From NCBI RefSeq assembly GCF_028009165.1, contig NC_079244.1, positions 2,046,001 through 2,110,000 on the forward strand: DNA of 64,000 bases, in the 5' to 3' direction. The notes under the pieces are model-generated. The model was not told the origin of the DNA. It ran no database searches and worked only from the letters and a program-made list of their open reading frames with translations. The DNA comes from Akanthomyces muscarius. Lineage: Eukaryota > Ascomycota > Sordariomycetes > Hypocreales > Cordycipitaceae. Below, in pieces: positions 34,515-46,882 of this stretch; positions within the stretch are counted from its first letter, which is position 1, and the number at the start of each line of letters is the position of its first letter. The translations under genes were made by a program, and so were the position numbers.

Positions 34515-36451
34515 GTGGTCAACACTTTGTATAGTAGGGGTTTTAACGAGTTTCTTTTTTTATGACTGTTGGCATTACCAGCGCTGTATAGCTATAACTC
34601 CATGAATTCATATTAGGTCCTCTCTCTTCAAAACTATTCCATCGTCATGAGGTCTTCGTATCAGTCTGTTGTGACCAAAATGACGCTGTGTAAACGGTAG
34701 GCTTACATGTCCAAACATATATGTCCATCCCGTTGCGTATCCATCAGACTATTGCCCACCTCTCCCATTTTCTGCGATGTGTACCATCCTTTATGATGTT
34801 CCACGGGCCAAAGGCACAACATCATGTACACGCCGCCCAAGTACCTCTCCGCCCCTTCAGGGCACAGAACCCCATCGCTAACCACACGCCGCCCTCCCAC
34901 GTCTACATCAAACGCTAAATCACACCCGACCTTGATGAGAAGATGTGCAGACATTGCTTTGCAAAGCAGGTCCATACAGCCGCGGGAAATTTTTGCATAA
35001 TGGGGGGTAAAGGAAAGCATGTGCGCATCATCATTGTTGGCGGGCTGCTGCTGCCCATTCGGAATAGCTGCATCAGCTGCCGTGGCCTAGGCGCCCACGT
35101 GCCCATCCCAGGTGTGTAGCACGCAGTTCACTAGCAGCAAGCTGCGGCTTGAGCCTAGCCCATCCCTTCTCCCGGTTCTGGAGAATGGCAGCCAACTTGG
35201 GCCAAATGTCCAAAGTAGCATTTTCGACGGATAACTATGCCATCCCATGATTCACGTGCAACGATCACGCTGAATGGCGTCTCTTGTCCGCCCCTTGTCA
35301 TTTATTTCGCCATGTTTTATATACACCGTGACACATGAGGGAGATGTGCACACTTCTCATGTGAGTATGCTGCATTTCATAAATCATGAGCTACTAAAAT
35401 GAAAATTCTTGTTCTGCTTCATGGCCATGTTCCAAGTTGGCCGGCAACATGGCACTATTCACATGTTTTGAAACTAGCAAACCCCACCCAGCCATCCAAC
35501 TTACACAGCCCATATCGCGGGGTGGGCGATGTGACGGTGTCTCGCGCGCGCCGTTGCCTACCAGCTGCGCAGGCCTCTTGATCATTCTTTTTGCATGTGC
35601 AATCTACAACGTCGAAGGAAAAGTACCACAGCAGTGATAACTTCTTAGCGTTGGTGAGGCGGATAGTAGGAAACGCAGAAAGCGGGGAGTGAGGTGACCG
35701 TTGTACTACACGTACACCAAGTACGACGTTTGTATCGCTTCCAATCAGCCACTCTCTCCAAGTCTAGTTAGTGGGCATAGTACGTCTCAGCAGAATCAAT
35801 CACTTAGATGAAATATTTGTAGAAAGCGGCTCAAGGCCATTGATTGAAAAATCTCCCATGTGAGATTAAGGAAAAGCTATGAAAAATCTACCTGAATGTC
35901 CTTCCACCAAGGCATCATTCCCTTTCCCCAAAACATAGGAAAAAGTGTTTCTTGTTCCCGCCATGTATTTCCGTTAACAGAACCATCAAGGCTGTCAGTC
36001 GTCAGATGCCGAGGCAGGGGCGGCCAATGAAGAATCGAAATGATAATGCTATAGTTTCGCCAAACTCCGCCTAAAAAAAAGTCCCTTTCCAAAAAGATGT
36101 TTCTGAAATCCAACCACGTGTTGAAGTTCGTATGCTCGTAAAAAAAGAAATGAGTAACACAGTCCGAGATTTTCTTTTTCGTGTCATAGGTGTAATTAGG
36201 CACGAGTGGATATATAAGTTATGCGGGCGCCTGTGCACGGGCGCATTAAGTGATCGAAGAAGAAAGCTCTCGGCAGAGGTCGTCGAGTCGGTGAGTCGGG
36301 GTAAAAAGGGCAGAGGCCATGAGAACCAGTCTAACAGCTCGCTGCAATAGAAATAGAATCCGAGGAAAGAAAACGCCATGCTTGTTTGTCGTCGCCTGGT
36401 CGGCAACGTATGGCTCTCGCCAAAGTCATAACCGGCCACGTCTTATTTGCT
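34515..36451. other. Intergenic region between ATPase and cyclin (convergent)
   Basis: About 1.9 kb between two stop codons. No gene is recognised. The part just after 34515 and the part before 36451 are likely 3' untranslated sequence. The middle is AT-leaning (35.2-36.2 kb) with many short frames and no repeats worth listing. Confidence 0.45.
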
Positions 36452-37612
36452 TCATCGCACGGTCACAGCACCGCCGAGCAAACGGCTCCACATGCCGCGG
36501 CGAAGACGCTTCTTGCCAACACCGTCCTGAATCTGCTGATAGTGGTCATTGGCAATTTCGTGCAGATGCAGCCTGCTGGCAGTAGGCTTGAGCGTGCGGG
36601 TCGAGGCGGTGATGGCGTCCTTCTCCATCGACAGCTCAACTGGTGAATCGTAGAGGCTGTCGTGGAGAGGTGCCTGATACACGAAAGGATCCTGCTCGGA
36701 CTCCAGGGGTGTGGTGGAGCACGAGTGTTGTCTGCTCGAGGCTGAAGCGACCGACGAGGCGTATGAGCTGGCGGAGCTGCTGTAGGTGAGGCCAGGAGGA
36801 GTGATGGAGCCTGCGCGGGCAGCGGCCAGGCGGCTGTCAGGGCTAGCGTGTCGAGATCGAGACTGGCCACGAGATGAGGGAGGGCTCGGGTAGCGAATCG
36901 AGGCAGAGGCGGCAGCAGCGGCATAAAGCTCCTGCTGGCGACGCTTCTCTTCGCGGTGGCGCATGCGCTTGGCGTGGGCGTGGGCGACCTTGTGGCGGAT
37001 GGGCTCAAGGAAAAAGTCGAGCTCGCGGTAAAGGTCCTCCTCGACGATTCGAAGATCCCACTCGAGAAGGAAAAGCAGTTGCTTCTCCATCAGGTTGACC
37101 TCGGTGCGGTTGAAGCCAAAGGCGTACATGTCGGTGGTGATGTGAGTGTAGTTGGCCCAGTGCTTGTTCTTGGGAGAGGAGTCGTTGAGATACTTGGCGG
37201 CGAGGATGAGAGCAGCCAAGAAGATGCGGTGGGTGGTGCATCGGAGGCCACGAGCCATGGGCTGGAGCTTGGACTTGAGGCGGGTGAGGTAGACGAGAGT
37301 GGACATGAGCGTCGGGACCTGGACGTTGGAGGAGACGACGAGCTGGGTGATGAACTCCTCGACGGTAGGCAGGCTGCCGTCGGCGGGCTTGATGGGATCC
37401 GACTCGGGGCTCTTGGGAGGCGTGGGAGGCAGATTCTGAGAAGCGGCGTCTGGTTGCGTGGGCATGAGTGATGAGTCGCAGCTGATGACGTTGTGGGCGG
37501 CTTCGGCAAGGTAGGTGATCATCTCGCGGCTGACAGGCTGGTAGACAAACTGCTCGAGAGCATGCTTGTTGAGCTCATCGATGTTGAGCATTCTCGATGA
37601 TGATGAGGCCAT
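36452..37612 (-). CDS. Pcl/Pho80-type cyclin (PHO85-class CDK partner)
   Basis: A single exon of 386 aa. The cyclin box lies at about residues 85-195: FITQLVVSSNVQVPTLMSTL, YLTRLKSKL, HRIFLAALILAAKYLNDSS and NRTEVNLMEKQLLFLLEWDL. The order and spacing match the Pcl1/Pcl2/PclA group of cyclins that activate Pho85-class kinases in the G1 phase and in morphogenesis. After the box comes a disordered Ser/Arg/Pro-rich tail (residues about 215-386) rich in SP and TP sites, suggesting phosphorylation-controlled stability. The N-terminal linker (about 45-75) is also TP/SP-rich. The long, CT-rich minus-strand sequence upstream (37613-38000) is probably its leader. Confidence 0.9.
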   Translation of the reverse strand: MASSSSRMLNIDELNKHALEQFVYQPVSREMITYLAEAAHNVISCDSSLMPTQPDAASQNLPPTPPKSPESDPIKPADGSLPTVEEFITQLVVSSNVQVPTLMSTLVYLTRLKSKLQPMARGLRCTTHRIFLAALILAAKYLNDSSPKNKHWANYTHITTDMYAFGFNRTEVNLMEKQLLFLLEWDLRIVEEDLYRELDFFLEPIRHKVAHAHAKRMRHREEKRRQQELYAAAAASASIRYPSPPSSRGQSRSRHASPDSRLAAARAGSITPPGLTYSSSASSYASSVASASSRQHSCSTTPLESEQDPFVYQAPLHDSLYDSPVELSMEKDAITASTRTLKPTASRLHLHEIANDHYQQIQDGVGKKRLRRGMWSRLLGGAVTVR

Positions 37613-40600
37613 GATGTGCGGTTGTGGAGGAGATGTAAGTATATGCGGATGGTAGCGGGTCCCCTGTGTGAGTGGTCAAGAGAGTGAATGAGGCGGTACC
37701 CAGATGTCGACCTAATAGATATACAAGAATAGGCTGGCGAAGAAATCTGGAGTGGGAGAGAGCGGCCGCGAGGCAGTATATAAATAATACGGCCTGAAGA
37801 AACAAGGGACGTATCAAGTATATGAATCAAGGAAGGAGTCTTGAAGAAGGGCGAAGGTTGAGAGAGGGAGGGGAAGGCGAGACTCTGGGGGGAGGGGAAT
37901 TAAAAAGCCCGAGGAAATCTCGAAAGAAGTAAAAAAGGGAGGATGTGTGATCTCTTGCGGGTGAAAAAGCAAGACACGACGTGAAAGCGGGAACGAGTTC
38001 AAAGGAGCATGTGGCCACGGACTCGAGACACAGACAATCGACCAGGGCCTTGCTTGGTGCTTGGATGGTCTTGACTCTCTTTGGGGCGCTGCTTTCGGGA
38101 GGGCGGGCGTGCAGGACAGAACGGTCAGGTCAGGTACTGGTGGTAGCGGCGCAGCGCAGCAGGGTCTGCCGGTAGGTAGGTATGGTAGGCTGTAGCGGTG
38201 GGCTAGCGAGTGGGCTAGCGGGCGGTTTTAGCGATGGTGGTGCCTGGCAATGGACCGGCCGGTAGTGGGTTCCAGGGGGTGGATCGCCTGAAGGGGAGGG
38301 GGGAGAGGGGCACTTGGGGGGGCGCCGCGCGGTGGAGGGGCGTGAGCTGTTGGTGGCGTCAGCGGGTGACGTTTGGCAGGCCTGCAAAAGAAACGAGTTG
38401 GTAGGTACAGCGCCAGGAGGTCACTGCAGGGCGAAATGCTGTGCCTGAGTCAAAGATACAACGGAAATCGCCTAGTCTGCCACACAAGTTGCAAGTAGCT
38501 GCGGGGGCGGGCGGGCTGGCCGACAGGGATTCAGACGGACAAGGGGTGTGGGCAGAGGATAGAGTTTGTACCAGCGACGCCAGTTGGAGTGTCGAGTGTG
38601 GTGAACGACTCGCCGGATTCGCCAAGCGTATATCGGAGCTGAATAGCGAACTGGATATATCTCAGGATGATGATGCCGTCTGCAAAGATGAAATTCGCAA
38701 GGCAGTGCAGCGCAGGGTTGTCGTAGTGGCCGAAGAGGATATTGGGGATCCGCGGAATGAGCGTTTTCCGTTCAACTGTTCTCGTAATGAGGTCGAAATG
38801 CAAAAGCAAGTCAAGGGCACGCTCAGACGAGAGTGGTGTATCGGTGGTTGTTGGTGGTGTCGCCTAGTGCAAGGGCGAAAAAGCAAAAGGGAGAGCGATC
38901 CGAGGGTCTGTTGCTGGAGTGTCCTGTTCCGGCGTGTTTGAACAAATTCTGGGATCAGAAAAGGGACAAAGAATTTCAGGAAGAGAAAAATATCGCGCTC
39001 TTTGGCTTGACTTTTTTTTTCCTTGATGAAAGCTCAAAAGAACGATGCAAACAAGAGCAGTGGTGATGCGCTGTCGTGTCCTCGAGATGTCTGGTGAATG
39101 TAGTGTGGGGTCGTGTACCGAGCGAGCGGGATGCGTTGCTTGCTAGTCAGGGTCGGCGTGGCGTAATTGCTTTTTAGGCCTTTCAAACTTTCTTTTCGTC
39201 CGTAGTAATAAGCTGAAGCTGCTGCTAGCAAGGAACCGAAATCAAGCGAGCTGGATAGCGTAGGATTTTGGTAGAGGCAGAAGAAAAGAACGGTCGTTGA
39301 ACGGGTCCAAGAAGCGAAAGTGGCCGTTGTTTGCTTTGTTGGGCTCGAGGGTCCAAGAATACAATGCAGCAAAGGAAGGAAGCTGTTGTTTTCTGATGTT
39401 TGTGATGGAGATGATGAAAACCAAAAGAACGAACAAGAGTCGTGATATATATACAGCTGTGAAGCCAAATGTACGTCAAAGACAAGTCAGGACCACGACC
39501 AATAATGCAAACGCTGGGCGAGGGAGGTTGGGTGGGCTGATTGATGCTGGTGGGCAGCGGGCAGCCGGCGACTGGCGCGGAGGAATATTAGTATTGGGCG
39601 ATAGATTGCCTCGGTGGCTGATTCAGTAGCCTGTAAAGCCCTGTAGCGCTGGGGCTTGTAGTGAATGTTTTAGCCCGGATCGACCTCGCTAGCGTGCTGG
39701 AGTGCGCTGTACTGAGTACTCTGGCTGGAAGCGTGCTGGGACTGCCAGTGGCGTTAGCGGGCTCTGCTCGGCTCTGGAATTTGACTGCCAATGGCGGGCT
39801 GGGCCAGGCGCTGGAATGCAGTCCAAAATTGGGGGCGGCAAGACTCACACGCTCAGGAACAATGCAGAATTGTAAAACAAAAAGATCGAATTGGTGGGTC
39901 CCCCAAAAAAAGGAAAAAGGAAAGTGCAGGTTGAAATTGGCCAGCAATTTACAGCCTTGCGGTTCGTCCGGATATCACACACAAAAGGGCGGTGATTCAG
40001 ATGAGTCGTTTGCGCACAGGTGCGTTTGCCCGTGAAAAAAGTCGTAGACGGCGTGTTTCAATCGTCAGAATTCTCTTTCGTGTTTCTATTTTCTTTTCTT
40101 TTTCTTTTCAAGGAAAAGGAATCTCCGTTGTAGTATTCGTCAGTCGTAAGGGGAGTTTGTGATTGCTACCAGGCAATTCAAGACGGATAAAATTCCACAC
40201 CAGGCGGCAAGGGAGAATCGATGACGGAAAAGAGAAAAGGGGGGAAGACCTTGTATTAGAAAAGGAAATTTGAACAAGTAAAGAAAAAAGAGACCACCCT
40301 CGATAATGTCGAAAAGGGAGAAACAATAGTGAAGAAGTATAAACCGAAAAGAAATAGGCGGTCCGGGGTGGACTAGGCCGTCCAGATATATTCAACAAAG
40401 CGCACTGCAAAGCACAGCGGCGAATCCTTCCTGTGCGACCAAAATAGATTTTTTTTTTCTATCCGTTTACGTTCGCGCCTGTGGTAAACACAACAAGGTA
40501 CACGGCATACACAGAGATTCACGACAGCCAGCCAGTCCCAGCCCGGCGCGTAAATCTCGTGGCACCGCCCCGGCCGGTTCCAGCTTGCGGATACCACCCA

Positions 40601-43600
40601 CGCCTGTCCAAGGCGGCCTTGCCTGCGCAGCAGCAGCCCTGGATAAGTGCATCGAATTGTAGACGCCTCCTGGCCATTCAAACGCCTGTGGCGCTCTGCC
40701 ATCCTCACACACACAATGGCCCTTGTCCCGCACCAGCTCCGTTGTGGGTTCGTGCTTCTAAATCAGGATGGGCGATTGACCAGAAAGCAAATGTTTAATT
40801 CCTGCCGCCTTTGTTACAGATTCAAGGTTGTATTTTCTGCTTGGGCTTCGACAAGATCAAGCACGCTAGCACCGTTGGGCTCCTGTCTCCCCAGGAACAT
40901 CCCTTGCCAAACCCAGCAGTGAAGCTTCCTCGGCCAACGGTTTCGGTCGCCCGTGGTGTCGTCTTACAAGACGTTACCAAACCAGCAGGGGTTGGCTGGC
41001 CTCAGCAGAGGCCGGCTGGGGGGGCCGGTTTCCATACTTGGCTCCTACGACTGGCGCTACCTCACAGTTGAAACCCGGGGTTGGGCTCTACATTCCTCTC
41101 ACGGCACACCAAAGATACCTCCGACGATGGGTCTCAAGGACAGACAATAGAGAGGAACTTTTAAATTGTCATTGTCATCAGCATCATATTGCAATTTCAA
41201 GTTTGGGTCCCTCATCAAGCTTCTAACCCACGGGCATGGCAATCTCAGAGTTGCATTGTCGCCCACCCCAGGCCGGCCCCCTGGTCAGCCTGCCGCACTA
41301 GCCCCTCTCAGAGAGCGGCAGTAGCTGCATCTTGACTGGCTCTCGAGTGCTCCTCTGCATTCTTAGCTCCGATCTGAAGCCGGCCGGGGCAGCCTGATGA
41401 TTGGTCCGTCGCAGATATCCCCTGGTTCGTACAGCATCTTGAAACACGCACCTAGGCGGGCCAGGGGCCAGCGCACTCGACCAGTACCAACATTAGTTGA
41501 CTGCTTCTATTCTTCTCTTACTCCAGTCCTTACAGCGGGACACTCTGCGTCGCTCCTCTTGCGTCTGAGCATGTTTCTCGTAATACTCTCTTGTCCAATC
41601 GATGATGGCAAATTCTCGCTCTCGCAGGCGAATCAGGATGCGACCCGAAAGGCGTCAGAAGAATCCCCACGCAGCGTAGACGAGGTTCTGAAGTAGCCTA
41701 GACCGCTGCTTCAGTACGCGCCGCAATACCAACAACCAGCACAGGAGCATGATGCAGAGGCATTCTTGTTCGCCGCCGCGGGTGCTTCCGCTACCCAGCC
41801 ATATTGCACCTGCCACGCTCGTTCGTACACTGCTTGACCAGCAAGGCAAACCGCCGTTTTGCTGCCAGTAGAGTACTGGCTCACACCAACCCCAGATGTG
41901 GATCGAGGTTCAACAGCAGAGGCACCGCGCGCCGAGCCACACCTAGGCCGTGTAACAGCCTGGCCGCCCCAAGTTTACACAGCGACAGAATGCGAATGAC
42001 TTTGATACGCCACAATCAATCTATCACACTAACACAACTTATATAGAATTCGTGTAGGGACTGGTCTACCAGTGAGCCCCGTCTGGTCTGTAATGCTCCT
42101 ACCAGCGATGCATGATCCACACACGAGCGCATCAAGCTCTTGAATCATGCAGGCCTCTTTTGACAGCCTGCTATAGCGCACAAGTTATAACTGCCCAAAA
42201 ACGATCCACGCCACCAATGATAAGACATGGCTAGTCCAGACGAACAACGCAACAAGCTGGTCCGCTACTGTGGTACTGGATACGCTAGTTAGCGTCATCT
42301 TCTGTGTGCGAGCAATTCCATGGCAGCGCTCCTCTTGTCAGAAACTTGTCCGTCCTCCTCGAGTACCTGGCCTCGCTTAGACCTTTGCTTTACGTTGGTT
42401 GCCTAGTTGATGACATTGGGGAGAAAAAGTCTCTTCTGGCCCGTCTCTCCCATATTCTTGATGACTCTGCCGAGCCGACTTCTGTAGGGTGAGCAGCAAG
42501 GCCGCATTGCCAGGCCGACCGATATCCACAGCGGGCGATTCGCCTAAAGTTTAAACACAATCGTGTGCCTCGTCCCTACAGCAATGCAGTGGAAGGGGGG
42601 TGTGGTTGCGCATTCGCAAAGGCATATTGTATCTTGCTGGATGTAGTCAACTTCTGTGGCAAGCAGTCCTTGCAATTTGGCAGTGGTCAAGAGGCACGGT
42701 ACGTCGAGGATCAAGCAGAATCCACATACTGAGTAGTTTGGTGCGCTGACAGGCGGTCACCCTCGCAGCGGCCGGCCATGCGAGGTCCGTCGCCATGCAG
42801 ATGTCCAGACAAGCGGTCAATTTTCATCTTTGACTGCTATTCTGTGATGAATTTTTTTTTTACTCGCGTGAATCCAAGACTTGAAAAAGAAAAAATGTGC
42901 TTTCAAAGCCTCCCAAGGACGGATACACTGACATCCAATCGTCCGGACCAAACTAGCCGACGCCATTACAAGCGGGCTCGCCGCTCCCAGCACCTTGAAA
43001 GGATCCCTGCAGGTCCCTTACTTTTAGGCCGTTTTGTTTTTTTTGCTCAGGCGCCCAATATGCGCTGCGACAGCACAAACCTGCTCTTTACTAGGCTCGG
43101 TGGCTCTCCTGCATGCTGCATCCAGACAACGCCACCGGCATTGTTACAGGGCCACCCAGAAGCCTCCAATTGCCTGTTTTGCTTTTGACATGAAACCACG
43201 GCCGCAGCTGTTCCTGAGTGGACAATTTCCGTTCGAATGAGAGGGCATCGCCTCCCCCTTGCCTTGCTTCCTGGTGTAAAGCGCAGCAAAGACAATGAGC
43301 ATCATTGACGCCCCGACAATCAATGCCAGCACCGCCCATGTGTCTCGCCAGCCAATGAGCCTTGGCAGTTGCAATCTGTCCATGAAATCCCGTTGCAGGC
43401 GTCATTTCATTCACCAGCAATGTTCCAGTCTCCATTCTCCTGCTAAGAGTGGGAGCCCGGAACACTTGATCCCTTCCGCCAGGTTCCAGTATAAGTCTGT
43501 AACTGGCCCAGTGCTGGAATGTGGCCACGCTGGCGCGCCCAGCCACGACGACACGCAACCTTTTTCTTCTCGTAACTTGTCTCCAAACCCAACCCTAAAA

Positions 43601-46600
43601 AAAGAAACCCCTGAAAAAAACCGTCCGCATTCCGGCCGCGAACGCTATTGCCCAATGAACCTAGCGGATCCAGCCGTGGCTCATCATCACCTCTTGGTCG
43701 CTAAATAGAGGACCCCGTTGAGGGAGGAATATGCTACTCAACCTTGTTTACTGCCAGCCGAGCCCAGTATCTTTCTAAAACTTGATGCTGAAACTGTCGG
43801 CTTGAGACCACTCTACGCGGGTCTCTCCACGGTGGCAACACGATGGTTCCTGAAAGCACATTCCAAACCGCCCGTCCACTCTTAATTACAGCCTCATATC
43901 CGCACCGTGATGCAATCTACAAGGCGATCCATTCTCTTGCCATTTGCTCTGCGCACACGCCCTCATTGGCACCGGTACTTTGACAAGATGTATCTTTTTG
44001 TTTCCCTTGCTCTTCTTCATGCTTCGTCTTTTCGCTAGGAAAAGCACCTTGTTCGCTTACTTATGCCGTGCGCACAGCCCAGTCGTGACTAGTCACTAAC
44101 CAGCTTATGCATCGCATTTTTACCAAACCATCATCGGTCTTACTCCTCGTTTGCGATTTTCCTTTTCAGAGAGACAGCCCGCAGGATCTGCCAAGCAATA
44201 CAAAGAAGCAAATATAGAGCATCACAACCCCGACCGGAGTCGATGCCTTCTTCTTTACCACATATGCGTGGTAGATCTCTGCGCTTGCATATACAGCAAC
44301 GAAACGCTGGCTCTGAACCCTACAAAAGGAAGCATAAAAGCGGCCAAGAAACCAGGCGAGATACGCAGCTGCATTTTTTAGTCATCATACTAGATTTTTA
44401 GCATGGATATCGGTCCCTTCGTTTGAATTTTCTCATCTTTCGAGGCTATGCATTCTTCCTACAGCTTTTCGGTCCAAGCATAGCTTCGCATCAACGGTGC
44501 TAGTCGTCACAATGCCACGAGAATCTTCGGCAGGGCCTGGTCACTAACCCCTGCAAGCCTTCTCGGCGGAACCGCTCCCTTGATCTTTTCACGCCGAAGC
44601 CTGGTCCGGGCTGCCGGTAACTGTCTGATAATATCACTGATTACCATCGATTCTTGGCAAGGGCATCTACTAGCCCGCCTGGTAGCTGCGCTGCGTACTA
44701 TCCCTTGTACGGATATTGTTCCGGTACATATCTCGGCTCTGCTGGCTTTCCTTCCTGCCCTGCGTGCGCCGTGCGTCTGGTGGCGCATTACGGTGAGCGT
44801 ACTGGTACCTTGCATGCTTGCGTCTCGCTGCTTTCTCTGTTGGCCTCGGAGCATGAGCCATGCCATGCCACTGTGCGTCGCAGTTTGCTTTATGCGCGCT
44901 CACCGTCAATTTCCGCCGTGATTGAGTCAACCCTTCCGTGCATGTTCAAGCAAACAATATTCCTGCACGTCGGAAAGGGGCGGTCTACTTTGTTAATTTC
45001 GATTTCTGCGCCAATATTCAAGCCTTGACCATCGTGACATGAGCCTCACTTTGAGGGAGAAGATAGTGGCCTACAAGACCGCTGTCGTCCGATTCTTCAA
45101 GTCGTCACCTCGTGAGCCTCCCTTTGGTCGCTACCACGCGGCGGTAAAAATCAATTAAACTCTGGCCCCTACAAAGAACCCAAATCGGTAGAGTCTCTTC
45201 TTTTCGGTGTGGGTTCAAAGACAAAAATTTAAACAAATCCCTCGATCCTCCTCTGTCGCCCCATCAGCCTCTCCCTTGGATCGCCTGTCTCAACCTCCAC
45301 CGCTGCAAACCTTCACCATTCCGCCATCTGGCCAGGGCCAAGGCCAGGTTATGCTTTTCAACCCATCCACTTTCTCCGCCGTAGGCCGATTGTACCTGAT
45401 GGCCTTGGGACGAGCTAAACAGCATCTAATCCTTGCCCTTCGTTTGGTGATTCGCTATCGCGTGGAATGCATGGCTTGCCATTGCCCTTCAGTGTGCGGG
45501 CTGGTGGCGCCGTCCGTCATCACACCATCTCGCCTCAACGCCGACTCTCTTTGATGCTAAAAAGTTGCCACTGGCCTTGTAACACGCAGGCCGGACGGAG
45601 CAGCGTCGGCAAGTCACATTTCTCGTCGCATCCTCCAATTTTTCCTGTTTCCCGATTCTCCGGTGTTCAGGCCCAAGATTGTCAGGTGTCAAGGCCGCCA
45701 ATGTTCCCACAGGTCGTCATCTGCCCAGTGAACCCTTGCCTCTTCCTGCTACTTTTGCCCGGCAGTGGGCCCTCCTCGGGAATCGGTCAGTTCTCTGTCA
45801 GAACGATCTACTCTTTGCCTCGTAAGTTAGACAAGCAACGTTGTGTGCAGCTAGCTCTTCGTGCTCCGGAGCCGATGCACACCCCTCCCGACGGCCCAAC
45901 TACGGTGGGCGTGCTACCTGTCTCACTTGTCTACAGGGGATGCTTTCGTAGGGGCCGCAAAAGGGCAGAGCTAGCTACTTCGATGAGCTACAGCAGAGCA
46001 TTTTTGCATGTATCAAACAATTCAGTTTAATTCTTGGAAAATGACACCGAAGAACGGGACCGTGGCCCATGATTCGATACATATCGAACGCTCAGCTCTG
46101 CGCCCGGCGTCTCTTCGGAGTGGGAGGAGCGCACGGGATGTACTATGTGGCAGAAATATATTCGCTGCGTAGATTTGAATAACGAATCGGCCAAGGATCT
46201 CTTCCTGGGTATGAGTGGTAACTTAGATGTTGTCTTACCCCGTCGGGCGATGAAGTGTCACACGTAGTGTAAGGCTGGCCAAGCGCTCTTCGCCAGCGTT
46301 ACTCTCTTTTCGCCAAGGCCTCGCAAGAATTTTGAGGGAAAGATTTGATCCCTTGACTATTTGCCCTCGTAGTGCCGTCGCATTCGTGGTTTCTCAATGG
46401 CGCACTGTGTCGGCCTACTAGCTTGCGCCTCAGTGGTCAAGCGCAGACATTGTCGGCACGTTTCTGGAGAGAAACTCCTCCATGTTCTTGCTCGCGTCAA
46501 GACAAAGTCTAAGTCTTGAACCTCGCCTTATCATATATGGATCAATCATTATATCAAGTGTTCTCGTGCTCGTTAGTAGTGATATCGTATTGCAGATTTC

Positions 46601-46882
46601 CGCGTAGATATACAGCGCTTACAGTCGCGATTTATGATTAACGTGAGTTGCGCCGAGGTGCGCACTGAAGCTGTTCCTCGCCGATAACGAAGTATGCTAT
46701 ATTTCAAAAGCCTTCTAGAGCGGCTTCTTGCTGCGCCAACTCCTACAGTCTGCGGCCTCCTATGCAAGGACTAAACTCGTAAGGCTGACTTGCGCGTCGC
46801 CCAACCCCGCACAGCCTCGCTCTCTGCCCAACCTCGATGACTTCTCCCACCAAACGCTTGCATCACGTCTCACACAACAAGA
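37613..46882. other. Gene-empty 9 kb region
   Basis: From the cyclin start to the STAND pseudogene I find no gene I can support. The first 0.5-2 kb looks like the cyclin leader and promoter (CT-rich on the minus strand, with several A- or T-runs). From about 40.4 to 46.8 kb the composition is more even, and both strands have only short frames without domains. Long regulatory sequence, noncoding transcripts or degraded genes are all possible. Confidence 0.45.
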
